The notes beneath the pieces were generated by a model, which searched no databases, was not told the DNA's origin, and saw only the letters and a program-made list of their open reading frames with translations. The translations under genes were made by a program, and so were the position numbers. A DNA stretch of 64,000 nt, from contig NZ_LGDY01000001.1 of assembly GCF_001279525.1 (NCBI RefSeq), positions 186,001 to 250,000 on the forward strand. Direction: 5' to 3'. Origin of the DNA: Nocardia sp. NRRL S-836. Lineage in GTDB: Bacteria > Actinomycetota > Actinomycetes > Mycobacteriales > Pseudonocardiaceae. Positions 8,764 through 17,089 of the stretch are shown in pieces. Each line of letters begins with the position of its first letter. Positions within the stretch are counted from its first letter, which is position 1.

Positions 8764-8793
8764 AAGCCCGCCGGTCCGACCGGCGGGCTTTTT
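8764..8793 (+). terminator. Intrinsic terminator after LAL regulator
   Basis: AAGCCCGCCGGT and ACCGGCGGGCTT form a perfect 12-bp stem around a short loop, followed by a T run. It separates the regulator from the operon starting at 9017. The remaining stretch to 9016 has no gene and presumably holds the operon promoter. Confidence 0.92.
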
Positions 8794-9016
8794 CATTGCT
8801 CCCCCACCGCCATCTGGCCTCACTCATTCGCGTGAGCAGCACCGCGCGCATTTCCCGGCGGCGCGGCAAAGGTCATGGATTTGAGCGAGCTTCGCGAACA
8901 CCGGGACGGGGCAACTTCTAATTGCGACGGAGTTCGAGCCCACCACGAGTGATGACGCTCGCGACCGGATCGCGGTTGTTCGACTTCCCTTCTGGACTTT
9001 TTCCGGACGGAGCGGC

Positions 9017-10270
9017 ATGGAGATCAGCATCCAGAAGTACGGCGGCAGCTCGCTGGCCGACGACACCCAGGTGGCCGCGGTGGCCCAGCGGGTGGCGCGG
9101 ACCCACCGGTCCGGTGCCGCCGTGGTCGTCGTGGTGTCGGCCCGGGGTGCCACGACCGACGAGCTGGTCCGCTCGGCCACGGCGGTCAGCACGGCACCGG
9201 ACCCCAGGGAGACCGACAAGCTGCTCGCGACCGGTGAGCTGGCCTCGGCCGCGTTGCTCGCCATCGCGTTGCGAGAGCTCGACGTTCCCGCGGTGTCGCT
9301 GTCCGGGCCGGACGCCGGTCTGCGCGCGGTGGGCCCGCCCGGCGCCGGGGTGATCGCCTCGATCGACACCGGCAGCGTGCGGCAGTGGCTCGACCGCGGT
9401 CACGTCGTGGTCGTGGCGGGTTTCCAGGCCCTCGACGACGAGGGGGCCGTGGTCACGCTGGGCCGCGGCGGGTCGGACACCTCGGCGGTCGCGCTGGCCG
9501 TCGCCCACGGCGCCCCGGTGTGCGAGATCTACACCGACGTGCGCGGGGTCGCCAGCGCCGATCCGAGGGTCGTGCCCGGTGCCGGCCTGCTGCAGCGGCT
9601 GCCCGCGGCGGTGATGGCCGAGATGGCGTTCTCCGGCGCGCGGGTGCTGCACCCGCGGTCGGTCGAACTGGCCGCCGCGCACGGCGTCGACATCGTCGTG
9701 CGCGACTCGTCCGGGCTCGGCGAGGGAAGCAGGATCTTCGGAGGGAGAGCGGAGATGCTCGACTCGGACGTCCTAGAAGGACGCGCCGGTGTGGTGGCGG
9801 TGACCCATGACGAGAGAGTCACACAGGTCGTGGTCGAGGCCGGTCGGGACCTGGCCGACGGCGGCGCGCGCGTGCTGCAAGCGTTGGCGCGCCTGGAGAT
9901 AGCGGTCGACTCGGTGCAGTGGCTGTCGCACCGCGACGCGCCGCTGCGGATGCGGTTCTGCGTCACCGACGCCGCCGCGGACGAGGCGGTGACCGCGGTG
10001 CGCGGCGAGCTGCCGGAGGACGACTGCGTGATCACCCTGCGGCGCGACGTCGGCAGGGTGTGCGCCGTGGGCACCGGCCTGCTGAGCCGGCCCGGCCTCA
10101 CCGCGCTGGGTCTCAACGCCCTGTCCACCGCCGGCATCCCGGCCGAATGCGTGTCGTGCAGCCAGGAACGCACGACGTTCCTCGTCGCACGCGACCGCGT
10201 GCACGACGCCGTGCGGACGTTGCACGAGCGCTTCGGCCTGCACGACCCGGACACCGCGTCGCAAACCTGA
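9017..10270 (+). CDS. Aspartokinase, cluster-dedicated
   Basis: Phosphorylates L-aspartate to beta-aspartyl phosphate, the first step to aspartate semialdehyde. The N-terminal kinase domain opens IQKYGGSSLADD (KxGGSS near residue 7) and contains TGELASAALLA and RGGSDTSAVALA. Two ACT-type regulatory segments follow from about residue 265. At 417 residues it has the usual single-chain length. It is the first gene of a co-directional block ending at 22597, with GGACGGAGCGGC before the ATG. A second aspartokinase beside a DhnA aldolase resembles cluster-borne supply genes such as those for grixazone, where aspartate semialdehyde feeds an aldolase. No aspartate-semialdehyde dehydrogenase is present here, so that step must come from primary metabolism. 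Confidence 0.93.
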   Translation: MEISIQKYGGSSLADDTQVAAVAQRVARTHRSGAAVVVVVSARGATTDELVRSATAVSTAPDPRETDKLLATGELASAALLAIALRELDVPAVSLSGPDAGLRAVGPPGAGVIASIDTGSVRQWLDRGHVVVVAGFQALDDEGAVVTLGRGGSDTSAVALAVAHGAPVCEIYTDVRGVASADPRVVPGAGLLQRLPAAVMAEMAFSGARVLHPRSVELAAAHGVDIVVRDSSGLGEGSRIFGGRAEMLDSDVLEGRAGVVAVTHDERVTQVVVEAGRDLADGGARVLQALARLEIAVDSVQWLSHRDAPLRMRFCVTDAAADEAVTAVRGELPEDDCVITLRRDVGRVCAVGTGLLSRPGLTALGLNALSTAGIPAECVSCSQERTTFLVARDRVHDAVRTLHERFGLHDPDTASQT

Positions 10271-10300
10271 CCAACGACCTCCCGAAAGGAGCACGTTCCG

Positions 10301-11089
10301 GTGAACCAGCCGCAATCGTTCGGCGCGAGGCTGCGCCTGGACCGCATCGACCGCAACGGAGACGGCCGGTTGATGATCGTCCCGCTCGACCACTCGGTCG
10401 CCGACGGCCCGGTGACCCCCGACGACTCCCTGGACGAGCTGATCGGCGAGCTCGCCGCGGCCAAGGTCGACGCGGTGGTGCTGCACAAGGGCACCGTGCG
10501 TCACCTCAACCCCAAGCTGTTCGTCGACACCTCGCTGATCGTGCACCTGAGCGCCAGCACGGCGCACGCACCCGACCCGGACGCCAAGTACCTGGTGACG
10601 AGCGTCGAGGCGGCGTTGCGGCTCGGTGCCGACGCGGTGAGCGTGCACGTGAACATGGGCTCGCAGCAGGAAGCCGAGCAGATCGCCGACCTCGCCCGCA
10701 CCGCGGAGGAGACCGAGCGCTGGGGCATGCCGCTGCTGGCCATGATGTACGCCCGCGGCCCGCAGATCGACAACGCCACCGACCCCGAGCTGGTCCGGCA
10801 CTCCGCCACGCTCGCGGCCGACCTCGGCGCCGACCTGGTCAAGGTCAGCTACCCCGGTTCGGCGAGCGCCATGGCCGACGTCGTGCGCGCCTGCCCCATC
10901 CCGGTGCTGGTCGCCGGTGGGCCGCCGGTGGACGACCGGCGCGAGCTGCTGCGGCGGGTCGCCGACACGGTGCGCGCGGGCGCGGCCGGGGTCGCCATGG
11001 GCCGCAACATCTTCCAGCACCCGACCCCCGGCCGGCTGGCCAGGGACATCGGTGACGTCGTGCACGGTCGCATGGCGATCGCGGCCTGA
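10301..11089 (+). CDS. ADH synthase-like class I aldolase (DhnA/GriI family)
   Basis: Member of the 2-amino-3,7-dideoxy-D-threo-hept-6-ulosonate synthase family (archaeal MJ0400, Streptomyces GriI). These aldolases or transaldolases condense aspartate semialdehyde with a three- or six-carbon keto-sugar phosphate. The N-terminal segment IVPLDHSVADGP carries the conserved Asp. The Schiff-base lysine is predicted at residue 181 in DLVKVSYPG. A phosphate-binding C-terminus reads VAGGPP and GVAMGRNIFQHP. The 262-residue length matches the family. The GTG start has an AAAGGAG site 10 bases upstream. Placed 30 bases after aspartokinase, it almost certainly uses aspartate semialdehyde. The usual partner, a type II dehydroquinate synthase (GriH), is absent, so the product is probably not 3-amino-4-hydroxybenzoate. 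Confidence 0.88.
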   Translation: MNQPQSFGARLRLDRIDRNGDGRLMIVPLDHSVADGPVTPDDSLDELIGELAAAKVDAVVLHKGTVRHLNPKLFVDTSLIVHLSASTAHAPDPDAKYLVTSVEAALRLGADAVSVHVNMGSQQEAEQIADLARTAEETERWGMPLLAMMYARGPQIDNATDPELVRHSATLAADLGADLVKVSYPGSASAMADVVRACPIPVLVAGGPPVDDRRELLRRVADTVRAGAAGVAMGRNIFQHPTPGRLARDIGDVVHGRMAIAA

Positions 11090-11104
11090 GCCGGGGAGGC
11101 AGTC

Positions 11105-11995
11105 ATGACAGCTCAGATCAAGCAGATGCAACAGTTGCTGGCGGACCCGGCGCTGACCGAGAGCTCGCCCGGTTCGGAGTTCGCGCAGGCCGCGACGCTC
11201 GGCAACCCCGGCGACGACGTCACCGTCACCTACCGCGCGTACCTGCCGACGGCGTTCCCGCTGTTCGCCGAACGCCCGCGGTTCACGGTGCGGCAGCTGA
11301 TGAAGATGGCGACGGTCCGCGACAGCGACGCGCCGTTCGTGCGTGAGCCGCAGCCGGAGCGCGACCGCGGTCAGCGCTCGGGCGTCACGTTCGACACGAC
11401 CCCGGAGGCGGGGTTCCAGCCGCTGCTCGACGCGGCGAAGCTCACCGACATCGGCGTGTCGCTGCCGGTGCCGCCCGGACTGCTGGAGCACCCGCGGCTG
11501 CTGGCGGCGTTCATCGACTTCCGGCTGATCGTGCGGTTCGGCACCACCGAGAACCAGGTGCTGCTGCGCGGCAGCGACGACGGCGCGGTGCCCGGCCTGC
11601 TCGACCTGCCGGAGGCCCGCCGGATGACGGTCGACTGCAAGCCGGTCGAGCTGCTCACCAGGGCCGCGGCGCTGGTCGAGGAGACCGGCGGGTCGTGCGA
11701 CGGGATCGTGGCGCACAACGCCGTGTACTGGCAGGCCGTCGAGTCCGGGCTGCTGGGCCGGCTCGCCGAGGCGGGCGTGCGGATCGCGCGGACCAGGATG
11801 ATCCCGGAGCACCAGGTGCTGCTCGGTGACTTCCGCGCGGCGACCACGTTCCTCGACCCCGGCATCTCGCACCTGAGGCTGCGCCGCGGCGCGGCCCCGG
11901 ACGGCGGTGACCTGCTGGAGGCCGGCAGCCGGATGGGCCTGGCCGTGCACCTCCCCCAGCACTTCGTCCTGCTTGAGCAGGAAGGGGCGGGCTGA
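11105..11995 (+). CDS. HK97-fold encapsulin-like shell protein (natural-product type)
   Basis: A 296-residue protein that I read as an encapsulin, a phage-capsid-derived protein forming a closed icosahedral nanocompartment. From residue 150 the order of blocks matches classical encapsulins. NQVLLRGSDDGAVPGLLDL aligns with the DEVIFRG...GVKGLL region of the Thermotoga shell protein. It is followed by a Cys-containing strand, a helix (PVELLTRAAALVEETGG), a strand then YWQ (IVAHNAVYWQ), a strand turning into IARTRMIPEH, and a terminal beta strand AVHLPQHFVLLEQ. The earlier segment (residues 85-140) resembles the HK97 spine helix region. The N-terminus differs from family 1 encapsulins. Its position between an aldolase and a sulfotransferase matches what is reported for 'family 3' natural-product encapsulins of actinobacteria. 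It has a GGGGAGG site before the ATG, and its stop overlaps the next start. No annotation of cargo is possible from sequence. Confidence 0.82.
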   Translation: MTAQIKQMQQLLADPALTESSPGSEFAQAATLGNPGDDVTVTYRAYLPTAFPLFAERPRFTVRQLMKMATVRDSDAPFVREPQPERDRGQRSGVTFDTTPEAGFQPLLDAAKLTDIGVSLPVPPGLLEHPRLLAAFIDFRLIVRFGTTENQVLLRGSDDGAVPGLLDLPEARRMTVDCKPVELLTRAAALVEETGGSCDGIVAHNAVYWQAVESGLLGRLAEAGVRIARTRMIPEHQVLLGDFRAATTFLDPGISHLRLRRGAAPDGGDLLEAGSRMGLAVHLPQHFVLLEQEGAG

Positions 11996-12912
11996 TGCGG
12001 GTCCTCTACGTCACCGGCATGATGCGCTGCGGCAGCACGATGATCGGCAACGTCCTCAACGAGGCCCCGCAGGCGTTGCACGTCGGTGAGCTGCACTACC
12101 TGTGGCGCAACGGGATCCTCACCGAGGGCACGAACTCCAGCTGCGGCTGCGGGGAGCCGCTGACCGGCTGTCCACTGTGGTCGGAGGTGCTGGCGGCGGA
12201 GGTGGCGGCCGACCGGCACGTCGCCGAGGCCGTGGAAGCCGTGCAGGCCACCAGGTTGCGTGCCAGGCACACGCCCGTGCGGCTCGCCGAGGCGCTCGGT
12301 GTGCGCAAGGCGCCGCCGGACGTGCGGTGGGTGACCGGGGTGACGGCCGAGCTCTACCGCGCCGCCGCCTCCGCCGCGGGAGCCGAGGTGATCGTCGACA
12401 GCTCGAAGTACCCGGCCGAGGCCGCGGCGCTGCTGGGCCGCGACGACCTGGACGTGCGGGTGCTGCACGTCGTGCGGGACGCACGGGCCACCGCGCACTC
12501 GTACCGCAAGGACAAGAGCTACGTCACGCGGATGAGCGCCGCGCGCAGCACCGGGTACTGGAGCGCGGTCAACGCCGCCTCCGACCTGCTCGCCCTGGCC
12601 GGCCGCGACCGCTACCTGCGGGTGCGCCACGAGGACTTCTCCGCGCGCCCGGACGAGGTGATCGGGCAGGTCATGGCGTTCGCCGGCATCCAGGGCCGCT
12701 CCCCGGTGACCGCGGACGGCACGGTCGAGCTGGGCGTGAACCACACGGTGACCGGCAACCCGGACCGCTTCCACCACGGCCAGGTGCTCATCAGGGCCGA
12801 CGGCCGGTGGCGCACCGAGCTGGACTGGAAGCCCAGGGCGTTCACGACGGCGGCCGCCGCGCCGCAGCTCGTGCGCTACGGCTACCCGGTCCGCGCGGGG
12901 AGGGAGGGCTGA
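11995..12912 (+). CDS. PAPS-dependent sulfotransferase
   Basis: Transfers sulfate from 3'-phosphoadenosine-5'-phosphosulfate to a hydroxyl or amine of a small molecule. The 5'-phosphosulfate-binding loop is GMMRCGSTMIG at residues 8-18, and the 3'-phosphate-binding motif is VVRDARATAHSY near residue 159. A cysteine-rich segment (SCGCGEPLTGCPLW, near residues 44-57) is typical of the bacterial sulfotransferase group (Sulfotransfer_3). The 305-residue length fits. The start overlaps the shell protein stop (TGATG), so the two are translationally coupled. This suggests 1:1 or cargo/shell stoichiometric expression. Three PAPS-forming genes lie downstream in the same operon, which supports a specialised sulfation reaction. 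Acceptor unknown. Confidence 0.9.
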   Translation: MRVLYVTGMMRCGSTMIGNVLNEAPQALHVGELHYLWRNGILTEGTNSSCGCGEPLTGCPLWSEVLAAEVAADRHVAEAVEAVQATRLRARHTPVRLAEALGVRKAPPDVRWVTGVTAELYRAAASAAGAEVIVDSSKYPAEAAALLGRDDLDVRVLHVVRDARATAHSYRKDKSYVTRMSAARSTGYWSAVNAASDLLALAGRDRYLRVRHEDFSARPDEVIGQVMAFAGIQGRSPVTADGTVELGVNHTVTGNPDRFHHGQVLIRADGRWRTELDWKPRAFTTAAAAPQLVRYGYPVRAGREG

Positions 12913-13670
12913 TGGACCTCGGACTGGACGGCAAGGTCGCGATGGTGGCCTGCGCCAGCAGCGGTCTCGGCCTCGGCGTGGCCCGCGCGCTGGCGTCGGA
13001 GGGCGCGGACGTGTCGATCTGCGGCCGTGACCCCGAGCGGCTCGCCGAGGCGCACGGCAAGCTGGCCGCCGTCGGTGGCGGCCGGGTGCACAGCCAGGTC
13101 GCCGACGTGCAGTACACCGCCGCGGCCGAGCGGTGGGTCGAGGACACCGTGCTGGAGCTCGGCGGGATCGACGTGCTGGTCACGCACACCGGCGGGGTCG
13201 TGCAGGGCCCGGTGAGCGACTTCGACGCCGACGACTACCGCCGCGCCGTCGACACCGCGCTCATCCCGCACGTGGCGATGGTGAAGGCCGCCACGCCGCA
13301 CCTGCGCGAAGGCGGCTGGGGCCGGGTGCTGATGATCACCTCGGAGGCCGTGCGCCAGCCGATGCCGCACAACGTGCTGTCCGGAGTGGCGCGTCAGGGG
13401 CTGCTGTCCTACGCGCGGAACCTCGTGCACGCCTTCGGTGACAGCGGTGTGACGGTCAACGTCCTCGCGCCCGGCTACCACGACACCCCCGCCCTGCGCG
13501 GCCCGTCCGGGGAGGACCCCTCCGCCGCGGCCGCCGAGGTACCGCTGCGCAGGGTCGGCGACCCGGACGACTTCGGCGCATTGGCCGCGTTCCTCGCCTC
13601 CCGGCAGGCCGCCTTCGTGACGGGGGCGCTGCTGCTGGTCGACGGCGGCAACACGCGCGCGCCGGTGTGA
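12912..13670 (+). CDS. SDR-family protein lacking the canonical Tyr/Lys
   Basis: Rossmann-fold short-chain dehydrogenase/reductase-like protein, 252 residues. The cofactor loop reads ACASSGLGLG rather than TGxxxGIG, and the NNAG motif is THTGG. After the catalytic Ser (ITSEAV) the usual Tyr at +13 and Lys at +17 are Ser and Arg (VLSGVAR), so the YxxxK motif is missing. A subgroup of bacterial SDRs annotated as 3-oxoacyl-ACP reductase-like shares this kind of replacement. It may use another mechanism or bind cofactor without classical catalysis. The start overlaps the sulfotransferase stop (TGATG), so it is coupled to it. Function in the pathway: probable redox or isomerisation of the C7 intermediate (inference). 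Confidence 0.82.
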   Translation: MDLGLDGKVAMVACASSGLGLGVARALASEGADVSICGRDPERLAEAHGKLAAVGGGRVHSQVADVQYTAAAERWVEDTVLELGGIDVLVTHTGGVVQGPVSDFDADDYRRAVDTALIPHVAMVKAATPHLREGGWGRVLMITSEAVRQPMPHNVLSGVARQGLLSYARNLVHAFGDSGVTVNVLAPGYHDTPALRGPSGEDPSAAAAEVPLRRVGDPDDFGALAAFLASRQAAFVTGALLLVDGGNTRAPV

Positions 13671-13691
13671 CCACGACCTACAGGAGCTGAG

Positions 13692-15332
13692 ATGACGGAC
13701 CTGGCCGAGACCTATCGCGCCAACGGGTGGTGGCGCACCGACGAGACCCTCGTCGACGACCTGCGCCGCGCGGCGCGGGAGCACCCCGATCGGCGCGCGA
13801 TCGTCGTGTGGCACACCGACGGCCGTGACACCGAGACGCTGACCTACGCCGAGCTGGAACGCCGCGTCGAACGGATCGCGGCCGGCCTCGCCGGGCTCGG
13901 TGTCGAGCGCGGTGACGTGGTGACGCTGCAGCTGCCGAACTCGTGGCAGCTGCTCGCGACGACGCTGGCGTGCGCCCGGATCGGCGCGGTCGCCGGGCCG
14001 GTGCTGCCGATCATGCGCAAGCGCGAGCTGACGTTCATGACGAACCTGACGAAGAGTCCTGTCTACATCGGGCCGGTCGAGCACCGCGGCTTCTCGCACG
14101 CCCAGCTGAGCGAGGAGGTCGCCCGCGAGGTGGCGTCGATCAGGGAACGTGTCCTGGTCGGCGTCGCCGGCTCGGACGTCGACCTCGGTGACGCGCGGGA
14201 CTTCGACACCGCGCTGCTGGGCGAGCCCGGCACCGAGGGCGCGGTCTTCGGCGACAACGAGGGCCGCGAGGCGAAGCCGGACGACCTGGCCTACGTCATG
14301 TTCACCTCGGGCACCACCGGTGAGCCCAAGGGCGTGATGCACAGCCACAACACGTTGCACGCCACCAACCGCATGCAGATCGACGCGCTGCACCTGCGCG
14401 GCGACGAGGTCACCGCGATGGGCTCCCCCACCACCCACAACGCCGGGTGGACGTGGAACTTCACGATGCCGCTGCTGCTCGGCGCGACGTGCGTGCACAT
14501 CGACAACTGGGACGCCGACCTGATGCTGCGGGTCCTGGAGACCGAGCAGGTCACGTTCTTCATGGGCGCGCCGCCGTTCCTGGTGGACCTGATCGACCGC
14601 CAGCGCGAGCAGCGGCGTGACCTGTCGAACCTGCGGACGTTCGCGACCGGCAGCGCGCCGATCCCGCCGGTGCTGGTCGAGCAGGCCCGTGACGTGCTGG
14701 GCTGCCGGCTGTACGCGCTGTGGGGCATGACCGAGAACGGCGCGCCGACCATCACGCGGCCGGAGGACCCGGAGATGCGGGCCGCCGAGAGCGACGGCTC
14801 CCCCGTGCCCGGCATGGAGGTCCGCGTCGTCGACGAGGACGGCGCCGAGGTCGAGCCGGGAGCGACCGGGCGGTTGCAGGTCAGGGGCGCGACGCAGTGC
14901 CTGGGCTACTACCGGCGGCCGGAGGTGTACGCGGACAACGTCACCGCCGACGGCTGGTTCGACACCGGTGACCTGGCGCGCTCCGACGGCCACGGCGGCA
15001 TCCGGATCGCCGGGCGGGAGAAGGACGTGATCTCCCGCGGCGGCGAGAAGGTGCCCGTGGTGGAGGTGGAGGCGGCGTTGCGGCGCCACCCCGACATCAA
15101 GGACGTCGCCGTGGTCGCCTACCCGGACGACCGGCTCGGTGAGCGGGCGTGCGCGGTGATCGTGCCGCAGGGCACGCCGCCGGAGCTGCCGGCGTTGCGC
15201 GAGCACCTCGACGGGCTCGGCATGGCCAAGCAGTACTGGCCCGAACGCGTCGAGCACGTGGGCGAGCTGCCGACGACGCCCAGCGGCAAGGTCCAGAAGT
15301 TCAAGCTGCGCGAGCAGCTGGTCAGCGGCTGA
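13692..15332 (+). CDS. Acyl-CoA ligase, ANL superfamily (AliA-like)
   Basis: Adenylates a carboxylic acid and transfers it to CoA. The AMP-binding core motif FTSGTTGEPKG lies near residues 205-215. LYALWGMTENG, TGDLARSD and the C-terminal GREKDVISRGGEKV hinge and PTTPSGKVQK (catalytic Lys) are all present. The 546-residue length and overall pattern recall cyclohexanecarboxylate-CoA ligases (AliA) that act with AliB-type dehydrogenases. The next gene encodes such a dehydrogenase 13 bases downstream, so the pair probably activates and desaturates an alicyclic or amino-sugar-derived acid. AGGAGCTGAG lies before the ATG. The precise acid is unknown. Confidence 0.92.
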   Translation: MTDLAETYRANGWWRTDETLVDDLRRAAREHPDRRAIVVWHTDGRDTETLTYAELERRVERIAAGLAGLGVERGDVVTLQLPNSWQLLATTLACARIGAVAGPVLPIMRKRELTFMTNLTKSPVYIGPVEHRGFSHAQLSEEVAREVASIRERVLVGVAGSDVDLGDARDFDTALLGEPGTEGAVFGDNEGREAKPDDLAYVMFTSGTTGEPKGVMHSHNTLHATNRMQIDALHLRGDEVTAMGSPTTHNAGWTWNFTMPLLLGATCVHIDNWDADLMLRVLETEQVTFFMGAPPFLVDLIDRQREQRRDLSNLRTFATGSAPIPPVLVEQARDVLGCRLYALWGMTENGAPTITRPEDPEMRAAESDGSPVPGMEVRVVDEDGAEVEPGATGRLQVRGATQCLGYYRRPEVYADNVTADGWFDTGDLARSDGHGGIRIAGREKDVISRGGEKVPVVEVEAALRRHPDIKDVAVVAYPDDRLGERACAVIVPQGTPPELPALREHLDGLGMAKQYWPERVEHVGELPTTPSGKVQKFKLREQLVSG

Positions 15333-15345
15333 GGGAGGGCAGGAG

Positions 15346-16491
15346 ATGGACTTCTCGTTCACCGACGAGCAACAGGCGCTGGCCGACAAGGTCAAGGCGT
15401 TCGCCGACGAGACGATCGCCCCGCACGCGGCGCTCGACGACCGCGAACGCACGTTCTGGTCGGGTTTCTTCGCCGAGCTCGGCCGGGCCGGGCTGACCGG
15501 CCTGGCCATCGCGCAGGAGCACGGCGGCCGCGGGCTGGGCGCGGTCGAGGTCGGCATCGCGGTGGAGCAGCTGGCACGGGCCGAGGCGACCGCCTGCTAC
15601 CCGGTGCTCAACGCGGCGCTGATCGGCGGCATCATCGGCCGCAGCGGCACGCCGGAGCAGCAGGCCAGGTGGCTGCCGGCGGTCGCGGCGGGCGACGCGG
15701 TGGTGGCGCTGGTGCTGACCGAGCCGGAGCACGGCACGGACGCCGCCGCGATCGAGCTGCAGGCCCGGCGCGACGGCGACGGCTGGCTGCTCACCGGCAC
15801 CAAGACGTCGATCATGCTCGGGATGCACGCGACGCACGGCCTGGTGTTCGCGCGCACCGGCGACGACGGCGCACGCGGCGTGACGGCGTTCTTCGTGCCG
15901 CTCAACCGCGAGGGCATCACCAGGGAACGGCTCGACGACCTCGGCGTGCGCGCCGGTGGCCGCGCCACGCTGCGGTTCGCCGACGTGCGCGCGTCCGACG
16001 ACGAGATCGTCGGCGGCGTCGGCGAGGGCTTCAGCGGCGTGATGCGCGGCTTCGACCACTCACGCGCGCTGATCGCCGTGCTGGCCGTGGCGAACGCCCA
16101 GGCCGCGTTGGACGACGCGCTGGCGTACGCCCGTGAGCGCGAGTCGTTCGGAAAGCCGATCGGCAAGCACCAGGGCGTGTCGTTCCCGTTGGTCGAGCAC
16201 GCCACACGGGTGCACGCCGCCCGGCTGCTCGCCTTCGAGGCGTTGTGGCGCTCCGATGCCGGGCTCGACCACCGCGCCGAGGCGAACATGGCGAAGTGGT
16301 GGGCGCCTCGGGTCGGCGTCGACGCCGCTCACCAGGCGTTGCTGACGCTCGGGCACCGGGGCTGGAGCGACGACCACCCGGTCAGCCGGCGGGTGCGCGA
16401 CGCCATCGGGCAGGAGATCGCGGACGGCACCGAGAACGCCACGAAGCTCGTCGTGGCACGGGAGCTGCTCGGCCGCGAGCACGCGCCGTGA
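15346..16491 (+). CDS. Acyl-CoA dehydrogenase (AliB-like)
   Basis: FAD-dependent enzyme that introduces an alpha,beta double bond into an acyl-CoA. The ACAD N-terminal helical domain begins FSFTDEQQALADKVKAFADE. The middle beta domain contains LVLTEPEHGTDAA and WLLTGTKTSI. The C-terminal domain has YARERESFGKPIGKHQGV, with the conserved Arg/Lys for FAD dimer contacts. At 381 residues it has normal length. It is separated by only 13 bases from the CoA ligase gene and has GGAGGGCAGGAG before the ATG. Repeated desaturation of a ring acid is how related enzymes build aromatic or cyclohexene acids, so ring unsaturation is a plausible role here (inference). Confidence 0.9.
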   Translation: MDFSFTDEQQALADKVKAFADETIAPHAALDDRERTFWSGFFAELGRAGLTGLAIAQEHGGRGLGAVEVGIAVEQLARAEATACYPVLNAALIGGIIGRSGTPEQQARWLPAVAAGDAVVALVLTEPEHGTDAAAIELQARRDGDGWLLTGTKTSIMLGMHATHGLVFARTGDDGARGVTAFFVPLNREGITRERLDDLGVRAGGRATLRFADVRASDDEIVGGVGEGFSGVMRGFDHSRALIAVLAVANAQAALDDALAYARERESFGKPIGKHQGVSFPLVEHATRVHAARLLAFEALWRSDAGLDHRAEANMAKWWAPRVGVDAAHQALLTLGHRGWSDDHPVSRRVRDAIGQEIADGTENATKLVVARELLGREHAP

Positions 16492-16525
16492 CCCCGCACA
16501 CCACTACTGGACAAGGAGGAACCAC

Positions 16526-17089
16526 GTGACGACCACGCTGTGGTTGACCGGGCTGCCCAGCTCGGGCAAGTCGACACTGGGCCGGGAGCTGGTCGACCGG
16601 CTGCGGGAGCGGCGACCGGTGCAGCACCTCGACGGTGACGCCGTGCGCAAGGACTTCTTCCCCGAGCTGGGGTTCAGCAAGCACGACCGCACCGAGAACA
16701 TCCGCCGCATCGGCAAGCTGGCCGCGATGCTCGCCTCGCACGGCGTGCTGTCGGTCGTCTCGGTGATCGCGCCGTTCCGCGACGTGCGCGACGAGGTCCG
16801 CGCCCTGCACGAGGAGGCCGGCCTCACGTTCGTCGAGGTCTACGTCGACGCGCCGGTGCAGGTCTGCGCCGAGCGGGACGTGAAGGGCCTGTACGCCAAG
16901 GCCGAGAGCGGTCAGGTCGAGGCGATGACCGGGGTCAGCGACGTCTACGAGGCGCCGGTGTCCCCCGAGGTGCTGGTGAACACCGCGGCGCTGGGCGTCG
17001 AGGAGAGCGTGCAGATGATCGAACGGGCGCTGGAGCGCTGCGAGCGCGAACGCCAGGAACAGGACATCCGGGAGGTGGTGCTGCGATGA
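16526..17089 (+). CDS. cysC: Adenylylsulfate (APS) kinase
   Basis: Phosphorylates adenosine-5'-phosphosulfate at the 3' position to give PAPS, the sulfotransferase donor. Walker A is GLPSSGKST at residues 9-17. DGDAVRKDFFPELGFSKHDR and NIRRIGKLA are the APS-binding and lid segments. CAERDVKGLYAKA is the conserved C-terminal region. At 187 residues it is a stand-alone kinase. The GTG start follows AAGGAGGAACC. Its stop overlaps cysD (ATGA), so the three sulfate-activation genes form one coupled block. With no PAPS reductase nearby, the block serves sulfation and not cysteine synthesis. Confidence 0.95.
   Translation: MTTTLWLTGLPSSGKSTLGRELVDRLRERRPVQHLDGDAVRKDFFPELGFSKHDRTENIRRIGKLAAMLASHGVLSVVSVIAPFRDVRDEVRALHEEAGLTFVEVYVDAPVQVCAERDVKGLYAKAESGQVEAMTGVSDVYEAPVSPEVLVNTAALGVEESVQMIERALERCERERQEQDIREVVLR

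Noticed and set aside
11105..11995. A GriH-type (DHQ synthase II) cyclase or a prophage capsid gene
   Set aside because: The sequence lacks the DHQS-II signature, and its blocks match HK97-fold encapsulins. No terminase, portal, protease or tail genes are present, so it is not a prophage.
12882..15557. An 891-residue minus-strand open frame across the SDR and CoA ligase genes
   Set aside because: Same codon-bias artefact. It spans two well-supported plus-strand genes and has no recognisable domain.
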